From DAOTUB01 sp034437455 (GTDB lineage Bacteria; Chloroflexota; Anaerolineae; B4-G1), in NCBI GenBank assembly GCA_034437455.1, contig DAOTUB010000187.1, positions 1 to 18,326 of the forward strand: DNA of 18,326 nucleotides, in the 5' to 3' direction. The notes under the pieces were generated by a model. The model made no database searches. It worked only from the letters and a program-made list of their open reading frames with translations, and was not told the origin of the DNA. Numbering within the stretch: position 1 is the first letter of the stretch; each line of letters starts with the position of its first letter. Both the position numbers and the translations under genes were made by a program. Below, in pieces: positions 1 through 7,154 of the stretch.

Positions 1-2
1 GT

Positions 3-107
3 ATATATAGGGGTTTGGCCTGTCTGTTCAGGATTCAAGTCCTAGACAAGCCTTTCTTTACCCGCATATATACGGGATTGGTATTTTCAAACCGGCATAT
101 ATAGGGG
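3..107. repeat. Short A/T-core repeats downstream of hisE
   Basis: Three near-identical 11-mers of the form ATATATAGGGG lie at 3-13, 66-76 (with C in place of A before GGG) and 97-107. The last two are exactly 31 bases apart. The middle copy sits inside a near-palindrome, CCCG-N8-CGGG, at 61-76. The stretch also holds a hairpin (AGGA-TTCAAG-TCCT flanked by GTCT/AGAC) at about 21-50. I see no intrinsic terminator with a U-tract for the his operon on the minus strand here. Function is unknown: it could be a binding-site cluster or a fragment of an interspersed repeat. Confidence 0.4.
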
Positions 108-114
108 TGTAAAT

Positions 115-138
115 TTATCCAAAGTCCAAAACGATCAT
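115..138 (-). other. Shine-Dalgarno plus 7-codon open frame, possible truncated gene start
   Basis: On the minus strand a perfect AGGAGG (149-144) stands five bases before an ATG (138-136). The ATG opens MIVLDFG and then meets TAA (117-115). The start signal is far better than one expects for a seven-residue peptide. The peptide resembles the first residues of class I glutamine amidotransferases such as GMP synthase. The following sequence is the A/T-core repeat region, so this may be a gene start cut off by repeat insertion, or a tiny leader. Nothing else of such a gene is visible in the window. Confidence 0.3.
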
Positions 139-212
139 GTCTGCCTCCTGTAGAATTTGGTGGCGGTATTCTATCACGATGCTCGAGTTCGGCCAGCCTG
201 TCAGGCGCAATT

Positions 213-509
213 TTAGTGATTGCTAGAGGTTGTCCGTCTCTGCGCCAGCTCTGTTTCAATATCTGATAAGGATAATCCTCGTGCTGCCAGCAAAACTAAC
301 AGATGATAGAAAAGGTCAGCTATTTCGGAGATGAGCCGGTCATTTCCTTGTCCTTTGGCGGCGAGAATGACCTCCATTGCTTCCTCACCGACCTTTTTGA
401 GCACTTTGTCCTCTCCCTCATCCAGTAATTTGACCGTATAGGAGCCAGGCGGACGGGTCATTTGGCGGTCAAGAATGACAACAAAGAGCTCGTTTAGGAT
501 ATCACGCAT
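213..509 (-). CDS. hisE: Phosphoribosyl-ATP pyrophosphatase HisE
   Basis: HisE hydrolyses phosphoribosyl-ATP to phosphoribosyl-AMP and pyrophosphate, the second step of histidine synthesis, in the cytosol. The 98-residue product has the all-alpha MazG-like fold signature: the acidic EEAMEV segment (about residues 42-47), and the EIADLFYHLLVLLA helix (about 62-75) whose acidic residues bind Mg2+. Its length is normal for a stand-alone HisE. It starts inside the end of hisI (8-base overlap), so the two enzymes, fused as HisIE in many bacteria, are separate but translationally linked here. It is the last his gene of the operon; only repeats follow. Confidence 0.93.
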   Translation of the reverse strand: MRDILNELFVVILDRQMTRPPGSYTVKLLDEGEDKVLKKVGEEAMEVILAAKGQGNDRLISEIADLFYHLLVLLAARGLSLSDIETELAQRRTTSSNH

Positions 510-825
510 CAGCCAACCTCCTGTAGAAACAACTCTGTTCGCCAGTGTGACAGGCGGGGCCAGCAGGGTCTACCTTGAGCAGCAACGTATCGGCATCGCA
601 GTCCACCCAGATCTCGCACACATTCATAAAGTTGCCAGAAGTGGCCCCCTTGTGCCAAAGCTCCCGCCGACTGCGGCTCCAAAAGTGAGCCTGGCCGGTT
701 TCTTTGGTGCATCGCAACGCTTCCTCGTTCATCCAGGCGACCATCAATACCTGGCCGGTTATACGATCTTGCACTATCGTCGTCACCAACCCCTGTTCGT
801 CAAATTTGATGTTCATGGTTCTCAT
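502..825 (-). CDS. hisI: Phosphoribosyl-AMP cyclohydrolase HisI
   Basis: HisI opens the adenine ring of phosphoribosyl-AMP (third step). It is a Zn2+/Mg2+-dependent cytosolic enzyme. The 107-residue protein shows the family landmarks in order: VLMVAWMNEEAL, FWSRSRRELWHKG, the CDADTLLLKV metal-binding stretch and the C-terminal CHTGEQSCFYR with the conserved cysteines. Two starts are possible, 825 and 816. The second gives the more typical MNIKFDEQGL start and has a weak purine stretch before it. The start lies inside the old reading frame of the upstream Nudix gene (which would end at 800), pointing to former translational coupling. It overlaps hisE by 8 bases. Confidence 0.94.
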   Translation of the reverse strand: MRTMNIKFDEQGLVTTIVQDRITGQVLMVAWMNEEALRCTKETGQAHFWSRSRRELWHKGATSGNFMNVCEIWVDCDADTLLLKVDPAGPACHTGEQSCFYRRLADA

Positions 826-889
826 TCAAAGTTTCGATCATCGTATAAGGCTCCAATGGCAACCTCAATGCTTCTTCCAGGGAGACCTA
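800..889 (-). pseudogene. Severed C-terminal tail of the Nudix gene, behind an in-frame TAG
   Basis: Reading on in the Nudix frame past the TAG at 889-887 gives 28 more sense codons, beginning VSLEEALRLPLEPYT, before TGA at 802-800. This is the sort of C-terminal helix Nudix hydrolases carry after an EFxWV motif. The amber stands at the place where Trp (TGG) is expected after EFI. The restored protein would be 141 residues, a usual Nudix length. The tail overlaps the hisI start, as neighbouring genes in this operon do. The simplest reading is a one-base nonsense change. Confidence 0.65.
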
Positions 890-1225
890 GATAAATTCCT
901 GGCTTTCAAAATTCAACACGACTTGCTCTTCCCTCGCGTCGGTCTTGCAAACGAAATGGAGAAAAATAAAGTGCTTCGGTTCGTGAAACGCCTCGTCAAA
1001 GATAAATTCCTGCATCATGGCAAATTCAACGTCGTAGATGTCTAACCCTGTCTCTTCTTTTATCTCTCTCCGCAGGGCATCTTCCATCGTCTCGCCCAGT
1101 TCAATGTGCCCTCCAGGGATGCAATATTTGTCTCTCCACTTGTCCGATTTCACCAGGAGGGCTTTGCCCTCTCGATTGAATATCAACGCGCCCACCGTCG
1201 GTTCAGGGTATTGTTGTTTTCCCAT
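887..1225 (-). CDS. Nudix hydrolase, truncated by a premature amber stop
   Basis: Nudix proteins cleave nucleoside diphosphates linked to other groups, often damaged nucleotides; the substrate here cannot be told. The 112-residue frame carries a perfect Nudix box (GX5EX7REUXEEXGU) at about residues 39-61, with RE at 53-54 and EE at 57-58, which bind Mg2+. The start codon directly follows the methyltransferase stop (TGAATG) with GGGAG upstream. The frame stops at the conserved EFI(W)V position, and the missing C-terminal helix follows in the same frame. It may be a recent pseudogene, a shortened but active enzyme, or a sequencing error. HisE is present, so it need not replace HisE. Confidence 0.75.
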   Translation of the reverse strand: MGKQQYPEPTVGALIFNREGKALLVKSDKWRDKYCIPGGHIELGETMEDALRREIKEETGLDIYDVEFAMMQEFIFDEAFHEPKHFIFLHFVCKTDAREEQVVLNFESQEFI

Positions 1226-1903
1226 TCATATTCTCCCGCTCAAATCATCAGAACGCCGAGCAATCACAATATCATGGTGTCGTCGACAAGAGACAACTTG
1301 CAAATCCTGCAATCCCAATGCAAACAAATGCTGCTGATACCAGTCGAGGCCAAGAGCCACCAATTGCTGGGTCGGCCCACTCTTGTAAAGGCTCAGCACC
1401 AGGATGCCGTCCGGCTTGAGTATCCTTCTCAACTCGCGCAATATCCGCTCCGGATGAGGTAAGGTTTCCAGCAATCCCAGACAGGTCACCACGTCAAACT
1501 CGCCATCCTCGAAGGGAAGCGCTTTGCGGACGTCGGCGACCTGAAACCGGGCGCGGTTATCCAGACCACGACGTGCCGCCTCCGCTTGAGCAACCACAAT
1601 CATGCGAGGAGACCAATCTATGCCAACCACTTGTCCGCGAAAGTTGGGCATCGCCGCTATCGTCAGTGGCAGGTCACCCACGGCAGTACCGACGTCCAAA
1701 AGCGCCTCGTCTCCGCGCAGTTCGAGCGCCTCGGCCAGGCCGCGCCAATGCTCGGCCTCGCTGCGGGTGCTGAATATCGCTGGGCCGAGACAGTCGTACA
1801 CCCAATGCATGAGCCTTTTGCCGAAATAGCGTCCGTCGGTCACAATCACAAACAGTGTCGCCGCGCCTGCTACTCCCAAAATAGCCAATATCACCCAGAT
1901 CAC
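1226..1903 (-). CDS. Membrane-anchored class I SAM-dependent methyltransferase
   Basis: The 225-residue product begins with one hydrophobic segment (about residues 2-21, MIWVILAILGVAGAATLFVI), then a Methyltransf_11-like domain. Motif I is LLDVGTAVGDLPL (about 68-80), with Ala-Val where many relatives have Gly. The acidic end of strand 2 is VVGIDWSPRM (about 92-101), and FDVVTCLGLLETLPHP (about 136-151) covers motif IV. The SAM pocket therefore looks intact; the substrate is unknown. The start is GTG with AGGA seven bases upstream. It lies 25 bases after hisA and abuts the Nudix gene, so it is co-transcribed with the his genes without an evident biosynthetic role. A quinone- or lipid-modifying enzyme is possible. 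Confidence 0.78.
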   Translation of the reverse strand: MIWVILAILGVAGAATLFVIVTDGRYFGKRLMHWVYDCLGPAIFSTRSEAEHWRGLAEALELRGDEALLDVGTAVGDLPLTIAAMPNFRGQVVGIDWSPRMIVVAQAEAARRGLDNRARFQVADVRKALPFEDGEFDVVTCLGLLETLPHPERILRELRRILKPDGILVLSLYKSGPTQQLVALGLDWYQQHLFALGLQDLQVVSCRRHHDIVIARRSDDLSGRI

Positions 1904-1928
1904 AAGGTGTTCCTATACTTTCTTGTGC

Positions 1929-2705
1929 TTATGGTCTTTTTGCCCTCAGACGAAGCGCATCCTCCAACGCCACTTCTCCTTCGTAGAGAGCACGTCCGAT
2001 AATGACGCCACTCAATCCAACCTTGTATGTTTGTCGCACATCCTCCAGGCTGGCGACGCCGCCGGAGGCGATGACGTGAAGGCGTTGTCCTGCGACTGTA
2101 GGTCGTGTCGAAGGGCCGGTCGCCTGTGCCAATTGCACCGTCGCGTCCAGGTTGAGACCGCTGCCCATCCCATCGCGGGCGACGTCGGTAAAGATGATCC
2201 AACGCACGCCTTTCTCGGCCCACTGCCGCCCTAGCTCCACCGTTGTCGCCGAGGCGGTCTCCTTCCACCCATGCGTGCGCACCTGCCCGTCGCGGGCGTC
2301 AATCCCCACGACGATCCGCTCCGGCCCAAAGGCTTCCAGCGCCGCCTCGACCAGCGCCGGATTCTCCACCGCCGCCGTGCCGATGATAGCACGACTCGCG
2401 CCCAGATCAAGTACGTGGCGAATTCCTGCCAGGTCGCGCATACCGCCGCCGAATTGTACCCGCAGGCCGGTGGTGAGAATCCGTTCCAACGTGGCCAGGT
2501 TTTCGTCACCGCCTTCGTCGAGAGCGCCGTCCAGGTTGACCACATGAAGCCAACCAGCGCCCGCCTCTTGCCAGCGACGGGCCACGCTCAACGGATCGTC
2601 GGCGTATTTCGTCTCCTGGTCTGGATCTCCCTGTTTCAGCCGCACGACGCGCCCGCGCCTCAGATCAATCGCCGGATACACATCCCAAATTCTCATTTTG
2701 CTCAT
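1929..2705 (-). CDS. hisA: ProFAR isomerase HisA
   Basis: HisA converts ProFAR to PRFAR by an Amadori rearrangement, the fourth step of the pathway. The 258-residue protein is a (beta/alpha)8 barrel with the two half-barrel phosphate sites expected of HisA/HisF. The catalytic Asp is in YPAIDLRRGRVVRLKQGD near the N terminus. The second acidic site is in VVGIDARDGQVRTHGW (about 132-147). FTDVARDGMGSG and VIASGG mark the later strands. A small extra loop (TGPSTRPTVAGQRL) precedes VIASGG. ATG at 2705 follows GGGAG closely; a second ATG at 2696 is also possible. It lies 10 bases after hisF and is followed by the methyltransferase. Confidence 0.95.
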   Translation of the reverse strand: MSKMRIWDVYPAIDLRRGRVVRLKQGDPDQETKYADDPLSVARRWQEAGAGWLHVVNLDGALDEGGDENLATLERILTTGLRVQFGGGMRDLAGIRHVLDLGASRAIIGTAAVENPALVEAALEAFGPERIVVGIDARDGQVRTHGWKETASATTVELGRQWAEKGVRWIIFTDVARDGMGSGLNLDATVQLAQATGPSTRPTVAGQRLHVIASGGVASLEDVRQTYKVGLSGVIIGRALYEGEVALEDALRLRAKRP

Positions 2706-2715
2706 TTCTCCCTAT

Positions 2716-3495
2716 CTACCAATTCATCCGCACCTTCACCCCTCGTCGGTGCAAATGCTCTTTGAGTTCGCGGATCGTGTACTCGTCATAGTGCAAGATC
2801 GAGGCCACCAGGGCCGCATCGGCGCGCCCCTCGGTGAGCACATCATAAAGGTGTTCCGGTTTGCCGCCGCCGCCGGAGGCGATCACGGGGATGCCGACCG
2901 CGTCGGCGATCGCGCGCGTCAGGTTGATCTCGTAGCCCTCCTTCGTGCCGTCGGCGTCTATCGAGTTCACTACGATCTCCCCAGCGCCTAACTGCTCTCC
3001 CTGCTTCGCCCATTCGAGGGCGTCCAACCCCATCGGTGTGCGCCCGCCGCGGATCACGATCTCGTAGCCGGAGGGAATCTCTGGTGTGGATGGAACAACG
3101 CGGATGTCCATCGAGAGTACCACGCACTGCGCGCCAAAAGCACGGGAGGCTTGCGCGATCAATTGGGGATTCTGCACAGCAGCCGAGTTCACGTTGACCT
3201 TCTCCGCGCCGGCCAGCAGAACCTTGCCGCAATCTTCCACCGAGCGCAAGCCTCCTCCAACCGAAAACGGAATGAATACCTGCTCAGCGACCCGGTTGAC
3301 CACGTCCAGCATGATGTCGCGGTTGTCGCTGGAGGCGGTGATGTCGTAAAAGACGAGTTCGTCCAACCCCTCCTCGTAGTACTTGCGCGCCACGGGGACG
3401 GGATCGCCGATGTCCTTCGTGTTCACGAATTTTATACTCTTGGCCAGTTTGCCGTCCCGCACATCCAGGCAGGCGATGACACGTTTACTTAGCAT
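2716..3495 (-). CDS. hisF: Imidazole glycerol phosphate synthase, cyclase subunit HisF
   Basis: HisF uses ammonia from HisH to turn PRFAR into imidazole glycerol phosphate and AICAR. The 259-residue barrel has both catalytic aspartates at the family positions: D11 in IACLDVRDGK and D130 in VLSMDIRVV. The phosphate-binding glycines (FSVGGGLRS near 78-86 and VIASGGGGKPEH) are also visible. ATG at 3495 was chosen because GGAGGAGG lies six to seven bases upstream and it gives the canonical MLSKRVIACLDV start. It overlaps the hisH 3' end by 11 bases. Its ribosome binding site is immediately next to a C/G-rich palindrome inside the hisH tail. Confidence 0.96.
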   Translation of the reverse strand: MLSKRVIACLDVRDGKLAKSIKFVNTKDIGDPVPVARKYYEEGLDELVFYDITASSDNRDIMLDVVNRVAEQVFIPFSVGGGLRSVEDCGKVLLAGAEKVNVNSAAVQNPQLIAQASRAFGAQCVVLSMDIRVVPSTPEIPSGYEIVIRGGRTPMGLDALEWAKQGEQLGAGEIVVNSIDADGTKEGYEINLTRAIADAVGIPVIASGGGGKPEHLYDVLTEGRADAALVASILHYDEYTIRELKEHLHRRGVKVRMNW

Positions 3496-4156
3496 AATGG
3501 TCCTCCTCCCCCTCAATCCCCCCCAACTCTGGGGGGAGGCTCTTTTCTCCGTCCCACTGGGAAAAGTTGCGCAGCAAGGTCAACCCGACCCGCCCGCTTT
3601 TTTCCGGGTGGAATTGGACGGCGAACAGGTTTTTGTAGCCGATGGCTGCGGGAAACGTCGCCTCATATTCGCAGGCCGCGAAAACGTGTGACGCATCGCT
3701 CGGACGGGGGTAATATGAGTGGACAAAATAAAACTCGTCCCCTTTTTTGACGTCCTTGAGGATGTAGTGGGGCTGTGTCACCACGATTTCATTCCACCCC
3801 ATGTGCGGAATTTTCAGCGATTTGTCCGTGAGTCGAAACAAGGGACAATCTCCCGCGACGAGATCCAGGCAAGATGTGTCGCCCTCCTCGGAATGTGATA
3901 GAACAATCTGCGCTCCCAGGCAGATACCCAGGATGGGGACGCCTCGCTCAAAGGCGTCTCGGAGTGCAATGTCGAACCCTCTCTCTTTCAGTACTTCCAT
4001 CGCTGCGGTCGCGTGTCCCACACCGGGGAAGATGACGCGTTCTGCGCTGCGTAATTTTTCCCCGATCGAGACAATTTGGCAAGGAATGTCCAGGTAATCC
4101 AACGCCCGCTTGACGGAGGTCAAGTTACCGGCCTTGTAATCTACGATCAACATCAT
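3485..4156 (-). CDS. hisH: Imidazole glycerol phosphate synthase, glutaminase subunit HisH
   Basis: HisH is the class I glutamine amidotransferase that feeds ammonia to HisF. The catalytic triad is visible: Cys79 in GICLGAQ, and His183 and Glu185 in VQFHPEKSG. The start is one of two adjacent ATGs (4156 or 4153), two bases after the hisB stop, with AAAGGAA upstream. The family body ends around FSQW (about 201). A tail of about 22 residues (GEKSLPPELGGIEGEEDH and on) has no counterpart in ordinary HisH of about 200 residues and is encoded by a C/G palindrome. The tail is probably a late addition that does not touch the active site. Confidence 0.95.
   Translation of the reverse strand: MMLIVDYKAGNLTSVKRALDYLDIPCQIVSIGEKLRSAERVIFPGVGHATAAMEVLKERGFDIALRDAFERGVPILGICLGAQIVLSHSEEGDTSCLDLVAGDCPLFRLTDKSLKIPHMGWNEIVVTQPHYILKDVKKGDEFYFVHSYYPRPSDASHVFAACEYEATFPAAIGYKNLFAVQFHPEKSGRVGLTLLRNFSQWDGEKSLPPELGGIEGEEDHYAK
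3502..3540. repeat. C/G palindrome forming the HisH tail next to the hisF ribosome binding site
   Basis: The core is CCCCCC (519-524 of the 3000 block) separated by AACTCT from GGGGGG (3531-3536). It is flanked by CCCCCTCAAT and AGGC and lies in the last codons of hisH. On the minus strand the G-rich arm runs into GGAGGAGG, the hisF ribosome binding site. The encoded peptide, LPPELGGIEGE, is of a kind I associate with dispersed intergenic palindromes in GC-rich bacteria; that association is from memory. It could form a stable hairpin in the mRNA that hinders or insulates hisF initiation. Confidence 0.55.
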
Positions 4157-4157
4157 C

Positions 4158-4739
4158 TTACAGCGTTCCTTTCGTCGATGGAATCGTTCCGCTTCGTCGG
4201 GGATCGGGCCTCGTCGCCGCATCCAGCGCGCGGCCCAGCGCCTTGAACAATGCCTCGGCCTTGTGATGATCGTCCCGCCCGTAGAGAATGCGGGCGTGGA
4301 CGTTGGCGCGGGCGGCGACGGCGAAGGACTCGAAGAAATGGGGAATCAGCGTCACTGGCAAGCCTCCAACGGCTGGACCAGCCCAATCCATCTCAGCTAC
4401 ACAGTAGGGGCGACCGGAGAGATCGATGGCGACAAAGGCCAACGTCTCGTCCATCGGCACAGTCGCAGAACCCATGCGGAAAATGCCCGACCGGTCGTTC
4501 AGGGCTTGATCGAAGGCTTTGCCCAGAGTTAGCGCCACGTCTTCCACCGTGTGATGGGGGTCCACGTGCAGGTCGCCGCTCGCCTGTACTGTCAGATCGA
4601 ACAGGCCGTGGACGGCGACGTGAGCCAGCATGTGATCGAGAAAGCCGATGCCGGTGTCTATCTGGTGCTGGCCGGCCCCTTCGATTGCCAGCGTCACCAG
4701 GATTTCGGTCTCGCGTGTTTTTCGTTCGACGGTGGTCAT
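4158..4739 (-). CDS. hisB: Imidazoleglycerol-phosphate dehydratase HisB (monofunctional)
   Basis: HisB dehydrates imidazole glycerol phosphate to imidazole acetol phosphate. It is a Mn2+-dependent enzyme that assembles into large oligomers. The 193-residue protein has the metal-binding His/Glu motifs: FLDHMLAHVAVHG (33-45), HVDPHHTVEDVAL (58-70) and YGRDDHHKAEALFKALG (153-169). It lacks the N-terminal HAD phosphatase domain of the enterobacterial bifunctional HisB, so histidinol-phosphate phosphatase must be encoded elsewhere. The start at 4739 was chosen over a longer frame because it shares an ATGA overlap with the hisC stop and starts exactly at the family N terminus (MTTVERKTRET). Confidence 0.95.
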   Translation of the reverse strand: MTTVERKTRETEILVTLAIEGAGQHQIDTGIGFLDHMLAHVAVHGLFDLTVQASGDLHVDPHHTVEDVALTLGKAFDQALNDRSGIFRMGSATVPMDETLAFVAIDLSGRPYCVAEMDWAGPAVGGLPVTLIPHFFESFAVAARANVHARILYGRDDHHKAEALFKALGRALDAATRPDPRRSGTIPSTKGTL

Positions 4740-5863
4740 TTTTCCCCCTGCTCCAATTCTCGCAAGGCGGCCAGCAGCGCCTCGTTCTGCTCCGGGCGTC
4801 CCACGCTGATACGCACGTACTCGGCCATCGCAGGGTCGGAGAACTTGCGTATCAGGATGCCACGCCGGATCAGCGCGTCCACCACCTCTTGAGGTGTGTG
4901 ATCCCTCAAATGGCAGAGGATAAAGTTCGCCTGGCTGGGGAGCGGTTCCAGCCAAGAGAACGCCGCCAGCTCCTCTTGCAGCCGTTCTCGCTCGGCGATC
5001 AAGCGAGTCACGTTCGCCTGAACCGTCTCCAGATCGGCAAAGGTCGCCAGCGCCGCCACCACCGCCGCCTCGTTGACGTTGTACGGGGGCCGAATCCGCT
5101 CCAGATAATCAACCAGGTCCGGTGCGAGCAAGGCGTATCCCAGCCGCAGCCCGGCCAGTCCGGCCCATTTGCTGAAGGTGCGGATGACGACCAGGTTCTC
5201 GTGATCGGGCAGGAGCGACACGGCGCTCTCCCCGTAGTGGCGGCGGCCATTACGGGACATCGCCCCGCCAAACTCGATGTACGCCTCGTCCACCGCCACC
5301 ATCAAGGGCAACGCCAGCAACCGCCGTAGCGCGTCCAAGGGAATCGCCTGACCACCGGGGTTACTGGGCGAGACGAGGAACAGCAGCCGAGCGTCTCCCT
5401 CGCTTTCCTTTATGGCTGCCTCGATAGCCTCCACGTCTATCGAAAAATCTGCCCGGCAGGGAACGGACAGTACACGGCAGCGGCTCACCTCGGCAAAGAA
5501 GCGATATATGCCAAAGGTCGGCGGGCAGATGACCACCGCTTGACCTGGCTCGATGAGCAAGCGGATTAGAAGGTCGATCAACTCGTCGGCTCCGTTGCCC
5601 AGGACGACCTGCTCTGGCGAGACACTGGCGTACCGGGCGACCGCCTCTCGCAAGGACGCATAGTCGGAGTAAAAGGCATAGCTATCGCAGTCGGCCAGGG
5701 CCTGAGCGACCCGAGGCGAGGGGCCAAAGGGGTTCTCGTTGGCGTTCAGCCGGATCAGTTGCTCCACCTCCAGGCCAGAGCGTGCCGCTGCCGCCTCCAG
5801 GTCTGGCGGCTCGTACGGTTTGAGTCTTTCGAGATAGGGGTGAGTAGGGACAATTTTCGTCAT
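4736..5863 (-). CDS. hisC: Histidinol-phosphate aminotransferase HisC
   Basis: HisC transfers an amino group from glutamate to imidazole acetol phosphate. The 375-residue fold-type I PLP enzyme has RLNANENPFGPS (about 38-49) near the N terminus, the PLP-contacting SPSNPGG (165-171), Asp192 in VAVDEAYIEF, and the Schiff-base Lys232 in RTFSKWAGLAGLRLGY. The Arg in the late RISVGRPEQN motif should bind the substrate carboxylate. ATG at 5863 follows GAGAGG. The purA stop is only 13 bases away on one side, and hisB overlaps by four bases on the other. Broad-specificity aromatic transamination cannot be excluded, but the position fits histidine synthesis. Confidence 0.95.
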   Translation of the reverse strand: MTKIVPTHPYLERLKPYEPPDLEAAAARSGLEVEQLIRLNANENPFGPSPRVAQALADCDSYAFYSDYASLREAVARYASVSPEQVVLGNGADELIDLLIRLLIEPGQAVVICPPTFGIYRFFAEVSRCRVLSVPCRADFSIDVEAIEAAIKESEGDARLLFLVSPSNPGGQAIPLDALRRLLALPLMVAVDEAYIEFGGAMSRNGRRHYGESAVSLLPDHENLVVIRTFSKWAGLAGLRLGYALLAPDLVDYLERIRPPYNVNEAAVVAALATFADLETVQANVTRLIAERERLQEELAAFSWLEPLPSQANFILCHLRDHTPQEVVDALIRRGILIRKFSDPAMAEYVRISVGRPEQNEALLAALRELEQGEK

Positions 5864-5876
5864 AGGTTACCTCTCA

Positions 5877-7154
5877 TTATCTAACAATCATCGCCTCTCG
5901 CTCTGGCCCCACCGAGATCCACTTGATCGGCACACCGATCAATTCCTCGATTCGGAGCACATAAGCCTGTGCGTTCTGGGGAAGGTCCTGGAAGGTTCTG
6001 ATTTCTGAGATGTCGCACCTCCAACCAGCGAGCTTTTCAAACACAGGCTTGGCTCGATCGAGCAACATCGGATTGGGAAAGTCGGTGACGATCTCTCCAT
6101 CCAAGTCGTAGGCCACGCAGACGGGGATTTCGTCCGGGTATTCCAAAGCATCGAGGATCGTGAGAGCCACCTCCGTCGCGCCCTGCACGCGGCAGCCATA
6201 GCGGCTTGCCACGGCGTCGAACCACCCCACACGGCGCGGTCGTCCGGTCGTTGCGCCGAATTCGCCGTCGTCGGCTCCCCTCAGGCGCAGCTCGTCGCCC
6301 TCCGGTCCAAATAGCTCTACCGCAAAAGGCCCCGTCCCGACACAGGTAGAGTAGGCTTTGGTCACGGCCACGATCCGCGTGATGGCGTAGGGCGGCAGGC
6401 CAGCCCCGACCGAGGCAAAGCCCGCCAGGGGCGAGGAGGACGTCGGGTAGGGGTAGATGCCGTGATCGGGGTCGCGCAAGGCTCCCAATTGGCCCTCGAC
6501 GAGAATCCGCTTCCCTTCGGCCAAAGCCCCGTGCAACAGGGCGGTGGTGTCGCAGACGAAGGGTTTGATGCGCTGGCCGTCCTGCATCAGCGCGGGCGCA
6601 ATGTCGTCGACCTGGATCGTGGGCTTGTGGTATAGATGCTCAAAGAGGACATTTTTGACCGCCAGGGATGCTGCCAGCCTGGCCCGCAACCGATCCTCGT
6701 CGAACAGATCGGCCACCTGGACGCCGACCTTGTAGTATTTGTCCGCATAGAACGGCGCGATCCCCTTTTTCGTCGAGCCGAATTGACGGTCCGCCAGCCT
6801 TTCCTCCTCGTACTCGTCGAGGAGGATGTGATAAGGCAGAACGACCTGCGCCCGATCAGAGATTCGTACCAGCGGTTCCGGCACGCCACGTTGAGCGAGA
6901 CTCTCCAGTTCTTTGAGAAACGCGGAGATGTTCACAGCAACGCCGGGACCCAGGATATTGATCACACCTGGATAGAATACTCCCGACGGCAAAAGGTGCA
7001 GGACAAATTTTCCTTGAGCATTGATGATCGTGTGCCCCGCGTTGTTTCCCCCCTGAAAACGGACGACAATGTCCGCTTCGGCGGCCAGGTAATCGGTGGT
7101 CTTTCCTTTGCCCTCATCCCCCCAATTTGCGCCCACAATTGCTGTTACTGTCAT
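5877..7154 (-). CDS. purA: Adenylosuccinate synthetase PurA, divergent form
   Basis: PurA joins IMP and aspartate using GTP, the first step from IMP to AMP. The 425-residue length is normal. The catalytic Asp13 (NWGDEGKGK) and His41 (GGNNAGHT) stand at the same numbers as in E. coli. GATTGRPRRVGWFDAV and DHGIYPYPTSSS are clear. Several motifs differ from the common form: GANWGDE for GAQWGDE, STKKGIAPFYADK for TTGRGIGPAYEDK, and VEGQLGALRDPDHG for FEGAQGTLLDIDHG. Retention of Asp13 argues against phage-type PurZ. AAGGAG lies seven bases before the ATG. It sits between hisD and hisC, where it can help restore ATP consumed by HisG from pathway-derived AICAR/IMP. Confidence 0.93.
   Translation of the reverse strand: MTVTAIVGANWGDEGKGKTTDYLAAEADIVVRFQGGNNAGHTIINAQGKFVLHLLPSGVFYPGVINILGPGVAVNISAFLKELESLAQRGVPEPLVRISDRAQVVLPYHILLDEYEEERLADRQFGSTKKGIAPFYADKYYKVGVQVADLFDEDRLRARLAASLAVKNVLFEHLYHKPTIQVDDIAPALMQDGQRIKPFVCDTTALLHGALAEGKRILVEGQLGALRDPDHGIYPYPTSSSPLAGFASVGAGLPPYAITRIVAVTKAYSTCVGTGPFAVELFGPEGDELRLRGADDGEFGATTGRPRRVGWFDAVASRYGCRVQGATEVALTILDALEYPDEIPVCVAYDLDGEIVTDFPNPMLLDRAKPVFEKLAGWRCDISEIRTFQDLPQNAQAYVLRIEELIGVPIKWISVGPEREAMIVR

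Noticed and set aside
3..107. CRISPR array suggested by 31-base spacing of repeats
   Set aside because: The repeats are only 11 bases, there are three copies with unequal spacing (63 and 31), and no cas genes are present.
4250..5329. Long plus-strand open frame of 359 codons opposite hisB and hisC
   Set aside because: It is an antisense shadow of GC-rich genes with clear catalytic motifs on the other strand; its translation is Arg/Pro/Gln-rich and matches no family.
5877..7154. PurZ (phage-type 2-aminoadenine pathway enzyme) instead of PurA
   Set aside because: The catalytic Asp13 in WGDEGKGK is kept, whereas PurZ replaces it; the gene context is histidine/purine metabolism, not phage.
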